DNA from: Neolentinus lepideus HHB14362 ss-1
Taxonomy: Eukaryota; Basidiomycota; Agaricomycetes; Gloeophyllales; Gloeophyllaceae
Direction: 5' to 3'
Length of the DNA stretch: 64,000 nucleotides
Assembly: GCA_001632425.1 (NCBI GenBank)
Contig: KV425555.1
Location: forward strand, 206,795-270,794
Shown in pieces: positions 23,439 to 35,678 of this stretch. Both the position numbers and the translations under genes were made by a program. A model generated the notes under the pieces. The model searched no databases, was not told where the DNA came from, and saw only the letters and a program-made list of their open reading frames with translations. The number at the start of each line of letters is the position of its first letter. The stretch's first letter is position 1.

Positions 23439-26400
23439 TCAGTGGGTCAGTTTGGTCATACACGTTGTCCCTTCGGGATCAATCATTCGAGCGGTCGCCG
23501 CTATCCGGAAGTCCACGGGCTGTACCTGGTGTCTTTTCAAGTAGATTGAGTTGGGGGAAACCTTTGCAAACTAAACCGAGAAACGCCCAACTTACTCATA
23601 ATACTGCTGTACTCCGAGTCCTTCCATTACCAGGACATCACCCTGGAGAGCCATCGTTCATTTAAAGTATTCCCAATTAAGACGGGCACACCTACATGAT
23701 AAAGGATGATTGACAAGATCTCTTGTTTCGCTTGCTTGGGTCTAAAGCGCATCAAAGCAGGGGATCCCAAAGACAGGGATGCCACTATGGGACCGAGGCC
23801 ATCTTCATCGTCTCCGTGGTACTGAGAGGCGATGCGTTTATTTGAGTGAGGCTGTTGATTGGGTAGATCACTCACCGCCATTTGTTGGTCTTGCATGTAA
23901 GCAGCGGAGAGAATTTCATTGAAGGTAAGCCCTCTACCCAAGACTTGTGAGGTGCGATCTTGAACCAGGGACAAGGCTTCCATAACAGCCGAAGGCGCTT
24001 CATCGAAAGATACTGTTTCGTCTGTACCTCCCACGTACTACCGCACACCAGACACCAGAACAACTTGAGGCGACCCGCAAAAAGACGTCATGAAGTACTT
24101 ACGTGATATGGAGCACCTGCTGAAGTACAGTCAGGACTTAGAAGCACGCTACAATACTGGCCACTCACCATTGTGGGAAAAGTATTGAGCTAGTAGGTCA
24201 CCTCTGCCTGCAAGAACATATCAGCGAGTATCACTGTAATAACGAAGAGAAATCACATTTATGCTATGGAAATCGAATGAGTAGGGCCTCATTGGATCAT
24301 AATGCCATCGTACCGTTCTAATAGGCCACCGGCGGAAAGATATCTGTCCATCTGCGGCCTGTTCTTGGTACCTCCTGAAGATGTCATTGGCTCTCTTATT
24401 CAGAAGAGGACCGCCTAAGACATGGTGAATTCGACCCCTGATATCTTGTTAGTGATAGATAGCTACATCATCATCGCGGGTTACATACCTTCCATTGGGC
24501 AAGATGAATGTCAAAGAATGACCGTACATATTGTTGTCACGGTATTGGGAGAACTGCGACTTGACTATACCTAGAAAGAATGTAGAATTTATTGCATCAA
24601 ACATAGCTGTGGCATATGTACCAGCATCCAAATGGACTTTATGTCGGTCGAATCCCAGGTTCATCTTTTTCCATAGATCATTTGGAAGACGAAGCCGGCC
24701 TTCAACACGATATGTGTCCTACCGTCACAATGCACAAATTAATGTGCATGAACTGCAATTTGAGGCACACTTACCCCGCAACTAAAGCATTCCCAAAATT
24801 CCCACTTGGCTCTGCCAAAAGTTCAGAACCACGTCCACTGCAACCGGATAGTCCACGTACCTGCAAGACAACCTACCGCATTTTCGACAGTGGAAGCCTC
24901 GAGTAAATTCCTGGCTTGTAGTGACACCGTTCGTACCCGAATCAGCCGGTGGCAACGGTCTGATATCCATACATCCCGCCGGAGGCAATTTGAGCAGAAC
25001 TAAAAAACTATCCGAGTAGTTGAGGGCTTCTGGGAGAACGGTACCGTCCTCGAGATGCCAGAATTCAGGACAGTCAGGAGTCGCACACATCCACCCTTGC
25101 TTGTAGATCAACGGGCTTGCTCTCCGACAGAATCTACACGAGCGGACGGTAATACCCGCAGACCTGTACACCCAAGGAATTCACTATAGCCGACATAGTG
25201 ATACGAGTGGTTGTTACGCACTCGTAGTCGAACGGTGACATTTTTAAATCCTCGTTTAACCCGCGCATAATCACTAAATAAAGGCGTTCATGAGAGGGCT
25301 AAGCAGGTACTGCGTGACACATACTACGGAATGGGGGCAAGTCGAGGGGCCGTTGTTCGTTGAGTGATTCGTTTGTCTCTCCCTCCGATGGGACAGTGGC
25401 AGTAGAATTATACCGTTGAGTACTCCCGATATCAGTCTGTTCGAAGCCGAAGGAAGCATGATCGGGTTGACTCTGGTGCCACCATGGTTCCCCTTGCTCA
25501 TGGCACCACTGGAAAGCAAACTTGTACCGTATTACAGACTCTGATGAGCTCTTCGGGGTACTTCGTTCGGCTGTGATGCAAGTATGCGAGGCGTGTGTCA
25601 ACATAGAGGTTTATGAGATCACTGCAAGAATCCATTCACCCCAAACTCGAGTGATAAGATAGTTTCCCAAAGCCACATAGGTATAATCGGCATTGCTTGA
25701 GTTCAAGTCGTAAGGGAAAAGTTCATATTTGTCATCGATGAGGAGCACTATAGGGCGGCGTTGCTCATAGCTTGACAGCAAGGCGCGTATTGACTTGTCG
25801 TTTGCCTGCTGATCGCTCGCCTGGTAAGCCATGAGTTTACCCTCTCGGCTATGCAGAGCTTCGGCTCTGCCTCCTCTGGATCACAAATGTAAGTACCCGC
25901 TGAAAAAGAGGACCGGACTCCCTACCCATGGGATATTATCAACTTGCCCTCATGATGGAACAGATCACGCCTACAGGATAGATACTCCTACTTTAGAGAG
26001 GATGTACACAGGAAAAGTGAGAGCTCTGACCTGGCTGAGAAGGCGCTCAAAAGATAGCCATGTGCACCAAGTCTATTGAAGTAAACACCGCCCTGATAGC
26101 TCCGGAACCACTCAACTGACTCGCATACCTCTTGGCGGTGCTTTGTGCAATCATCAGTACAGGGCATCACCACCACAGCATGATAATTCACTTACCTTGG
26201 CCCACACGGGCGGTGCACACGGCAAATTAGGTCTAGCAGGTCTTACCCGACGTGATTCGGGCATGGGTATCGACGGACCAACGGATGGCTTCGAAGTTCC
26301 TGTGACAGTTGCGGGATTTCCTAGCGAAAATTGCGGGCGATTGATCACTTCATCAGGCAGGCCGTCTTGTTGTTGTAGCACTATACTATCGGCCGTGGTC

Positions 26401-28471
26401 GAGGCAAGTGGTAGCGGTATGGTCGACGTGGATACTCCGGCCTCAGTAAGGTGCAGATCAATAGAAGGACCTTTCGGACACGACGCAGCAGCAGTGTTGG
26501 TGCCAGCTTCCAGCTGCCTAGCTGAAGATGGTAGCAAGGTCTCCTCACCTGCGCCCTTCGGGAGCGTTAGTTCATCTTGCTTCCGCTCTGAACTTAACTT
26601 AGAGACGAGCCGCTTGAGTCTATTCCTGCCAGCAGGTCCCAGACTGTTGTTCAATTCCGGCGGTGCCTCTGCCTGGTATATAGAGCGTCTGACTTCCTTG
26701 GCCGTGCTCGCCCTAGCGCTGCCATTGCCCACGTTCGCCATGGTCTGTGATACTTTGGGCTCTGCTGCTTGCCGCGTCGACTTGCGGGCCTGGGGTGTAG
26801 GTGCAGAGGGTTTTGATGTTATGCCTTTCTCGCTCGCCGATAGGGGTCGTATAGAAGCGGAGGGTACGTTTGGCGTATCGGTGGTAGGCTTGAGCAACCT
26901 CTTCTTCGTCAATAAGGGAGATATCGCTTCGCTTGCCTGTACTGCGGCATCATAGTTGTCGCGCCCGCTCATCATAAGGTCATCCTGCCCATGCACGCCA
27001 TCAGCGGAAGATGAATTTGTTACTGCCTTGCCTGAAAGAAGAGTTAATGGACTTTATATCAGGATAGCTAATCAGAGCACGACCTTGCGATGCAGTCGAT
27101 ATCTCAAGTCCTCGAACAGGATGGATGGCTGAATACATTCGCTGTGAACCGACGTTGTCTTTGTTCGAAAGACGTGCGGACCGCCGTTCCTGAGCTCTCT
27201 TCCCCGGGACTTTATGGGCATTCTTCGCACAAGCTTTCTTCCCGGATTTACCTCCAGCTGCTACCACTTCCCCGACGAGGTGTTGGGGATTACTCTGCGA
27301 CTGCGATCTAGTGATCCTCCGTATTGCAGGAGTATTGGATAGCGTATCTAGCACAGGAAAACTAGACTTTTCCGAGCGAAGTGACCCAGTATAGAGATCA
27401 GATTTCTCCAATGAATCAGTCTCTGCCGCATTCTTGCTGGCCTTGGAGCGCAAGCCATGCGGAGATGGCTTAGAAAGTCGAGGTCGTTTCCTCGCCTTAG
27501 GAATACGGCCTGACACAGCAGCAGCAGAGAGGGTATCATCTTCGGTACCGAAGCTCGATTGCCGCCTCTTGTTCCGAGGGTACTGAGACTCTGCGTGAGC
27601 CAACTTTGTAATCATGGCACGATTCGTCGCTGCTCTCGTTGGGCGCGAGTTTCGGGCATAGGCTGTATCCGGTATGGAATCAAGCGTACGTGTCTGTTCG
27701 ACGTCAGACTCGTCAGAAGATTCCAAGCTCGTGAGGGTGGAGTCGGTGTCCCAGCCCCTTGGAATGACTTCTGCACTAGTACTGGGTTCATCAATAATGT
27801 GCCTTTCTAAGCAGGTGGAAGAAGACTTCTGGAGTTCATCAGAGATTGGCATTTGCAGTGAGGCCTCATGAGAATCAAGGCCATCTTCGCGTACGGACCC
27901 TTCATTCATTCCGTCCAGTTCTTCTCTTTCTTCTTTGGCTGTATTGACAGACTTAGAGCGGTTTTTCCAGCGTTTGCAATTCCTGCGTCGTTTCAACAGC
28001 CCGGTCTCGGGAGCGACAGGTTGTTGAGGCTGCGGTTGACCGCCTGCTACGCTCTCCGGAAGATCACACGCAATCCCTCTTTGCTGACGAGCAGATCTCA
28101 GTAACGAGTAGGCTTCATTGCCTCGTTCTTGGAAAATCAACCAGTAGACCCTGATGAAAAGAAGGTAGCCAGCGTCCACATCAATAGGGATAGCTTCCTG
28201 TCCATCGTCAGGCAGGTGTTTAAGGGCTAGCCCGATCCATGCGGCAACTGCATCAGGCTATAAAATTGCCACATAGCTATGAAACTATATTAACACCTTA
28301 GAGTGAGATTCGTCTTACCACCTCTTCCTGCAGCTTCGTGGCTAAACTCGCCTCCCATTCTTCTTGATCCATATTAGTTGATACGAGGTCGCGACTAGTT
28401 CTGTCAAACCACGAAACCAAAGGTTCTTCTTGCAGTAGGGTCGAATCGTTCCATGTCTCTGGGGAACGCAT
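23439..28471 (-). CDS. Large AlkB-like 2OG-Fe(II) oxygenase
   Basis: A minus-strand gene of at least ten exons, product about 1,250 residues, stop at 23439-23441. The first supported ATG is at 28471 (MRSPETWNDSTLLQEEP). The first ~650 residues are low-complexity, with many basic and Ser-rich blocks. A middle region (about 25600-24900) carries Cys pairs, CRKCGRLSC and CRFCRRASP...CATPDC, suggesting zinc binding. The C-terminal catalytic domain has QYHGDDEDGLGPIVASLSLG, supplying the HxD iron ligands, the distal His in YYEHQVQP, and FRIAATAR, whose Arg binds 2-oxoglutarate. All key residues are present once the introns are removed. AlkB-type enzymes demethylate nucleic acids or proteins; the substrate here is unknown. 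A further 5' exon upstream of 28471 is possible. Confidence 0.78.
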
Positions 28472-28715
28472 GTCCACAAAATTGTCCAGTGCACGAGAGT
28501 GTTCAGACAAGGGTAACTAATGGAAACTATCACTCAATGGTGATTTGACCGCATCCTGGGGAAGCGCGTATATTCCCGCCACCAAGCTCGGCACATGCCG
28601 GACTACACTAACGACGTTCACTCCCCTGCATGCCGTGGTTGTTCGGCATACACGCAGCATACCTCCCGATGCAATGTGGAATAATCTAGTGGCAAAGGTA
28701 CAGATGGGAAGTCAT

Positions 28716-29376
28716 TTACTTCGAGGAAAGTGCGCTCTGAATCGCCTCGTACACATCCGCCTCAATCCGCGCTTCAGCCTTGTCCTCCTCTGACCCATTC
28801 CCAGCGATGACCCTTTGAGCCTCCTGCAAATTTGCACGAACAGCCTATGATACAAAACCCATGTCCATCAAGGGCACCAGCACCAGGCAAAAGACGCACC
28901 TCAGGAGAGAAGTCCTCGATGGGAGCTGCCTCGACTACGTTGATCGTAAGCTTGTTGTTGGGATGCACAGTGGCGAATCCACCGGAGACTAGAAGATGTT
29001 TATTTGAGTGATGAAGAAGGGAACCGCTTGCCGACAGCAACACGTACCAAACCATTTCTTAGAGGTGTTCCCTGACTCAATAACCTCGACCAAACCGGGC
29101 CTCAACGGCTCAATGGACGCTACGTGGTTGGCCAATATACCCATATCACCGGTAGCAGCGGAGATATTGACCTGGACAACATCTGCTGAAGAAAAGATAG
29201 ACTGATCGAAGAGTTCAGCAACAATTCATCCAGAGAAAATGGCCAAGACGTACCTGATGAGGCAGCGCCAAGGACAATTTTATTTTATCTGCAGCTTCAG
29301 CATATCCTCTTCTGCCCAAAGGTACTGTTGACGACGCGCGCCGTACGGCGGAGGAGAGGAGACGCAGGCTCGACAT
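28716..29376 (-). CDS. ATP16: F1-ATP synthase subunit delta, mitochondrial
   Basis: Counterpart of bacterial epsilon, this subunit is part of the central stalk that couples rotation to ATP synthesis in the mitochondrial matrix. Exon 1 is 29376-29254 and encodes a 41-residue start, MSSLRLLSSAVRRASSTVP, rich in Arg and Ser and typical of a matrix presequence. Later exons give VNISAATGDMGILANHV, PLRPGLVEVIE and VSGGFATVHPNNKLTINVVE, hallmarks of the beta-sandwich domain, then the helical tail ending SALSSK with TAA at 28716-28718. The length is normal for the family, with three coding introns by my reading. It lies between the AlkB-like gene and glutamate-cysteine ligase, all on the same strand. 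Confidence 0.9.
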
Positions 29377-29660
29377 TGTTGGCAAGCTGAAGAATGCGAA
29401 CACCGAATTGGGTCACTAGCGTGGGACATTTGCATAATTCCCGCCGGATGCTTCCGATGCGAAGCGCCTCCGAAAGCTCACAACTTTCGATGATATCTTT
29501 CCGTGCAGCCTAGGTACAGGACGAATACGCTCTGCAATAACGGATATATTATATGAATTCATTCGTGTCGCCCTTTATATATAAGAATACAGCTGGAACT
29601 ATGGCTACAGAGTAGCTCGGACAGCCATAACAACCCTGCTACATAACATTCACGGAATGC

Positions 29661-32425
29661 CTATGAGTCGGAAGTTAGAGAGACGCGTGCATGATGGCTC
29701 CCCACAAAACTTTCAGGCAGAAGACCCGGAGCCTTGCGTATACCACGTTCACTGCCGATATCATATTAATTCAGCTGAGGATAATGAAAGTAGCTCACTC
29801 ACATCTCATCTACTGATCGCATTAAATCGTAGTTGATCTCCTGACTGACGACAGAGTCGTATTTATATTGAGAGTGGTTGCGCACAAAATTCCTAATCCA
29901 CGTTGCTGCAGTTTGAAGGGAGCCTGAAATATCGTCCAATGTCAAAGGACTCTATGACCTTGTAATATACAAACCCACCGTTGCTTCTACCGCGGATAAG
30001 GCTCAGATACTCCTCAATTTTATTACGACTCTTCTCGTCGATGTCTAATGTTTCTAGGTATGCATAAACAAGACCAAGGAGTCCCGGGAAATCGACGCCC
30101 TGAGTAGAATTGAGGTCTGCTGAGAGCGCAAAAATTGGAAGATCTATGTGACACGCTTACTTTTCCGTTCATAATTTCATTGACGGTCATTTCCTCGTAC
30201 TCTTCTTCAACAGGTTCCAGTTCAATGTCTGCGTCAGGCTGAGGCATCTTCGGGTAGCAATTTTTGAGCTCTTTGTCCTTCGTGTGCGCATGGCCGTTTA
30301 TTCCATTCGATACGTCCTCCATCGGGAAGACTCCGCCAGACAAAACAGGACTCACAGGAGAACCACTCGCAGATAGTGGGAAGACGTTCTTGCGAAAGTA
30401 AAAGTGCTGCGAATGGACTGCGTCCCTCTTCTGCGCTCTCTGCATGTTCTCGTCGACCTAACTCAGAGATGCGTGAGTTTAGCCACGCATGGTACACACT
30501 GGACCCTACCCTGGAAATAGGTACGTAGAGATTAAGACTGAAGTGGAGGATTGCTCGCGTTAGCAACACGAAGAACACGGCAAAGGCGGCATTCTCGAAA
30601 TCTGTCAATTGAACTTCCATGCTGCGGAATTCCACTCTCCAGCCAATAGCGGAATTAACTGGAGGAGGTTTGAACCGAACGGTCTGCCAATTGGTGGACT
30701 GGATGTTCTAGGGAGCACGGAAGATCAACGCTGAGACAGATGTAGTGAAATCCAGCGAACCTCGAAATGATCGTTGCTCTGCGTATCGTCCAGGTCGATC
30801 ATTTCCGAGAAAATAACCAGCGGATCCCGGATAAACAAGTGGGATATGTGTTTGGCCAGTGCTTCATCAATGCCTAGTGCAGTGTGAGACGAGCTGCGGT
30901 ACTTTCAAATACGTACACAAACTTACCGTGGTCTTGCAGGCGTTGCAAGACCTTTTCATTGATTGGAGCAAGGACATCGTTGTACTCGGGTCGGTTGATC
31001 CAATCCTCCGAAATATATAGGCTGACGCTATCATATCGAGACTTGGGGATCAGTTTCTCGTTCTCTCTCAGAGACTGTATGAACGCTGAGGCCAAATTTT
31101 AACGAGCTCCATGAGAAACACTAACCTTGAGACCGCGTTCTTCTTCCGTACGATCATCGACAGCTCCTGCGATGACGTTCCAACGACAGTCGACGTCAGC
31201 AATATAACCTCGCCATAACGGGCTGCTCGCAGTCAAAGCCAACTAATTGCGAGTTCAGTGACTGCGTATGACAGTATCAAAAGTGCTCACCATTATTGGA
31301 GCCAGCGGTACCATGGCGTCATACATACGACGAGCTTCCTTAACGTTACAGCTTTGGAATGTCAGCTGCAAACAGCAACAACCCATTCCGAAGCCCATAG
31401 CGTCCATGTAAATATGATCAAGTAGCGCGGCGCCGTTTTTGGCCTCTGGGTAATGCAATGTCAGGGATGCTGTAGTTACAAAAACATCGACATGTTACCA
31501 GGATCTTCTGAGTACCTGCTGCGCTGCCAAGGAATTGTAGGGTCTACAAAAGGCCGAGGCGTGTGCTCATCAATAAATAAAGGTAAGTTCATTGCGACTT
31601 TAGACCCGCGTCTGCGGCGAATGTTCGCAGTCAGGGTCCTACATGAAAACCGGTCATGATAGAGGACATCATAAAAAATAAACTACAGACGGGAAACGTG
31701 CATGGGGGTTGGTTATCTCCTCTGGTAGGAATAAGCTGTGGCTGGAAACGGCATCGGAGGGGTCGAAGTGTGGCTCGGTGAACACTCCAGGTACACCGAG
31801 ACGCGGGAATGATGTGAACGTCATGGGTATCTCGCGAGCATTGAGATGTTTGCGGGCAAGATTCCGTCTGTGGCACTAACTCGAAAAGTGTCCGGATCTC
31901 AATGACGGAACTCATACCTGTAACGCATGTTGTTCTCGACTGACAATACATCTTGAATAGATCCGGTATATGGGGCCCCAGGTGTCGATTCGAGCATGTA
32001 ACGACCATACTCCGGATGGAAAGTAGGGACGGCGACTCTGACGATGGCGTCTGTTTAATGACTACTGGCAAGACAGTGGTGACCTACTCATCGCCGAGGC
32101 CGGAGGATATGCCATCAACGATAGAGGCAAGTTTTCGCAGAATTTCCGTCTGCCGGAGAGATAATTTCGCGTTGTTCTCGGTATCGTCGAATGACACAAC
32201 CATATATTCAATCTTGGTGGACAACACGCCACAATCATCAAATCAAGTAGTCAAGATCATATTGAACTGTAATACCTCGTCACCCCATAACAATTCGTCT
32301 CCTTCCCGGTCCTTCATGCGATCCCAGATATGGAGAAACTGGGTTATCCCATGTTCCCTGACGTGCTCTGCATATCGTTTCGCGTCATCCCAAGCTAGGG
32401 GAGTACCAAGAGACAGTAAACCCAT
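29661..32425 (-). CDS. GSH1: Glutamate-cysteine ligase (gamma-glutamylcysteine synthetase)
   Basis: This cytosolic ATP-dependent ligase joins glutamate and cysteine, the rate-limiting step of glutathione synthesis. The start [18 protein letters not shown] at ATG 32425 and LLWGDEVEY match the eukaryotic GCLC family. Further landmarks are [67 protein letters not shown] and [19 protein letters not shown]. About ten exons give roughly 700 residues, the expected size. The last exon is short; joining across the donor near 29797 gives an ending [15 protein letters not shown] and a TAG at 29661-29663. All segments I could place are in order, with no frame break. Expression is usually stress-controlled in fungi, but I see no clear regulator site. 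Confidence 0.93.
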
Positions 32426-33021
32426 AATAACTCTAGACAGTGAAGCGGTAACGGGATGGATATGCTCTAAGACTATTATTTCAAAGATGATCAGTGCAGA
32501 GGCTGACAAACGCCCCAATCGGTACAACTTACAAAGCAAACACCGATTAGCCGGTTCGATTACGGGCACAGAATAAGACTCGGGAACAAGCCTCGGGCGA
32601 GAGGAGGCCAGAGGAGCCGGTCAAGAAGATACGCTGAGATGTGTGAAGCATGGTGTAACAGCAATGAGATGTGATACTGGCGTGATCATTGCGGTGGATA
32701 TAGTGTCACAGATTCTGCTCATATTAGATCATGATCAGGTCCGAAGTCCGAAAGATTGCTTTGACTTCCGTGACCACTCCTGAGAATACGCGACAACTAC
32801 TATGCTAGTACAGGACGGATCCCACATCATGTCATGCAATTAAGACAGTTGCTCGAGCGCTCGCCTACTAAGTCTTTTTTAGGATACGCGTACCAAGTCT
32901 AGCCATACAACTAATCCGACAGCCATATCGCACGCTACTACTCGGCAAGAATTTATATATGGAAGATGCACGCAAACCCGCTCACACTCGTACGACATTC
33001 GCAGCTGAAGGAGCTGCAGAG
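32426..33021. other. Intergenic, upstream of GSH1
   Basis: This region between the GSH1 start and the ATG6 stop holds no coding exon I can support. A plus-strand open frame at 32959-33180 overlaps the ATG6 3' end and looks like its shadow. Confidence 0.55.
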
Positions 33022-34763
33022 CTACCCGTTATTGCCATTCGTTGTCCACTTGAGAAGGATCTTCAGAGCCAGAAGGATGTGGCGCAGAGCCCGGGTCCAC
33101 GCCTCCTCCTGGCTGAACTGAAGCTTAACAGATGCTTCCCCTATCTTATCTTTCACGATCCTAATTATCCCCGCTCGTAAATAAGCGGGACTGCCAGGGG
33201 GAAAGGCACGCACGGGTGAGGAAAGTCGACTTGAGGATCCTGGGTCTTGACATAGTCAATGAGCTGTTTCAAGCACTCCAGGAAAGCAACCATCGCGAAG
33301 TCGAACCGACGATTGTGGAGTAAACGCCCGATATGAAGATCCCCAGATCCGTATAAGCCATATACGGCTTTGTCACCTGTGGTTCTCTCTATACGGGAGA
33401 AAGACCCCATCGGCACCAGACGATAGCTAGATATGGACAGGGAGGACCGTTCAGTCCGAAACAGATGATATAAACAACCCGCAACATACATACTTTTCGA
33501 ACGTGAACTCCAACTTCCTAGCAATAGTATGCATGAGTAGCAGCGTCTGACCCCATGCAGCGTTTATTTCTGCCCATTCGACCTGTAATCTCCCTCAGTC
33601 AACATAAGGAGGAAGCAGTGAAATTACATACGGGGACACCTGGAACGCGACCTAGACGTAGACCATTGATGGTGCCGAAGACACCGTCATGACCGATGCA
33701 GAATGCGTCATTGTATACGTTAGTTCGCTCAAGTTTCTCTAAAGTAGCTGCATCCGCGGCATAGGCGGCGCGCAGAGCAGCCAGCTGCGATGCTTGCTGG
33801 GCGGAGTTGATGACATGACCGTTGTGAACTCGCCAAAACCTGTCGCAGGCGAATCAGGACCCGTGACCATGAGTGCAGACAAAGCAACGGACTCAGCCTC
33901 TTCCTCTTCGAGAGCTTTCTCCTCGAGTTCAAGAGCCTTCATCTCCTCCTCTAATTTCTCACGTTCCAATTCAGCTTCCCTCAATTGTTCGATAGCTCGC
34001 CTCTCCTCGTCCTTCAGCTTCTCGATGGTCCTCTCGGCATCGTCTCTACTCATTTCCTTCGTCTCTCGCTCCTTTTCTTTCCGCACTTCTTTCTCAAACG
34101 CAAGATATCCATCCCTCTCCTTCTTAGTCTCTTCCAACTGTCGCTCGAGTGTCGTAAGCAAGATATGAGTACACTCGGCACATAAAGGGTGATCTAGGTC
34201 GGTGCGACTGGACAAGAGGTTAAACAGGCGCAAGCTTGAGCGAAGATGATGCGATAAGGGCGGAGGATTGGGTAGCTCAGGCTCGAGAGATGAAGCTGTG
34301 GTAGCTGCTTTCGTAGGAGCGGGCCGTGACTTAGATACGGAAATTGTCCTTCCATGAGTAGGCAACTGAACGGACGGGGGTATTGTTCGAATGACACTGT
34401 CCTGTAGGAGGACGAATGATTCATTGGGTGTCTGTGGACCGCGCTGTGGCTGTTTCGCTTGAGCGCGTGCGGACAAGGGTGAAGAAGTCCTCGGAGGATT
34501 AGACTGCGCCGCTCGCTGCCATGCAAGCTTGGATGAAGAGGATGAAGGAAGTTGTGCTAACTGATCCGCTTCCGACACGGGTCGAATACTAGCGGGTAGC
34601 GGAGCCGGCAAGGCTGCTGCTATCACGTCGAAAGCAGGGGGTGCCAAATCCACGAGGGAGGCATCGAGCTAGACCCATCTGTGCAATTGAAATGAGTGTA
34701 ACAGTTCAACGGTAATGGGAGTACCTGTAATGGGTTCTTGCATTGCTGACAGACAAACGCCAT
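33022..34763 (-). CDS. ATG6: Autophagy protein Beclin-1/Atg6
   Basis: Atg6 is a subunit of the class III PI3-kinase (Vps34) complexes that start autophagosome formation and endosomal sorting. The ATG at 34763 gives [13 protein letters not shown], the N-terminal CxxC typical of the family, followed by an intron. A BH3-like FVLLQDSV lies in the disordered N-terminal region. A long Glu/Lys/Arg coiled coil follows ([14 protein letters not shown] to KALEEEE), then, after an intron with its donor near 33877, [15 protein letters not shown] and [20 protein letters not shown]. The C-terminal BARA domain shows [33 protein letters not shown] and [18 protein letters not shown] is at 33022-33024. The architecture is complete, and the start matches the family's zinc-pair N-terminus. 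Confidence 0.92.
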
Positions 34764-35678
34764 GGTGGCTAATGCGGAGGAACTGTGTTTGTTCGTTCGT
34801 AAACAGACACAAGCCTCTTTTGGCAATTTCCCATTCGTCTTCCGCGGCTCGTGCTCATGCAAATACTTCTCCTCAGAGATCATTAATCATTATTGATTCA
34901 AGCTAGTATCCAACATGATTTGTCTTCCGACTACTGCGAAGCTCTTCTACGTATTGATGACTCTTGGACAAGACTCGGAACCCATCATGTCCATGAATAC
35001 TTTCGAGGTAATTCGTGCACATTTCGCCCACCTAACCTTCGCAGGTACCCAATGACACAATGATATTGAGCCTTCGAATCAAGGAAGGTCACCCGGACAA
35101 ATAGCGGATGGCTCTAGTTCCTGCTCGTAACTGAATGCTATATCTGCTCATGCTCGGGCCACGCTTCGTGGATTGCTTCTCCTAATCCGTCGACGTCGGG
35201 CAAGACTCCGTGCTGCTGATCCGTTGTTTAACTTCTTGAATTTCTCAGAATCGATCCCAGAGATGCAATGACGTTAGGGTTTTCATAGATCGAACGATAA
35301 GTTCACTAAGCTCTACTGCGTCATGTCCTCGGAACCACACTCACGAACGGTACCCACGGACTTCCGGCGTGCAGATGATACAAGTTATTGATTTTTGCCG
35401 TTCTCTATACGGACCTGTGCGCTGCACGAGCCGTAATTTTTCATTTACAAGATATGCATGTGAATGGATGGCCTCTAGGCGCGAGTCAACGTGTTGCAGA
35501 CACTGCGGATGCGGGATGTCTTAAAAGAGGCAGGTCTGCGTGGCGAGGTAAGCCGCCCCGCTCTGGTCGTGTCTCGTATATTCACTATCTAGTGTATAAG
35601 TATTCACCAAGGTACGCCCATCAGGCCACACTACTATCGCTACACTGGACATTTCTCATTATTGGCCGCGCGTCGCAG
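34764..35678. other. Divergent intergenic region ATG6 / caspase-like gene
   Basis: About 915 nt separate the two divergent starts. A frame open without stop extends 97 codons upstream of the caspase-like ATG (from 35388), including another ATG at 35454. It has no resemblance to a caspase prodomain, so I treat it as leader rather than coding sequence. Confidence 0.45.

Noticed and set aside
26143..26955. 270-codon plus-strand frame
   Set aside because: It is antisense to a continuous exon of the AlkB-like gene whose joins to both neighbouring exons are in frame.
33794..34168. Ser/Phe-rich plus-strand frame
   Set aside because: It is antisense to the Glu/Lys/Arg coiled coil of Atg6.
35388..35678. 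N-terminal extension of the caspase-like protein
   Set aside because: The frame is open but begins without ATG, shows no prodomain character, and the caspase fold starts immediately after the ATG at 35679.
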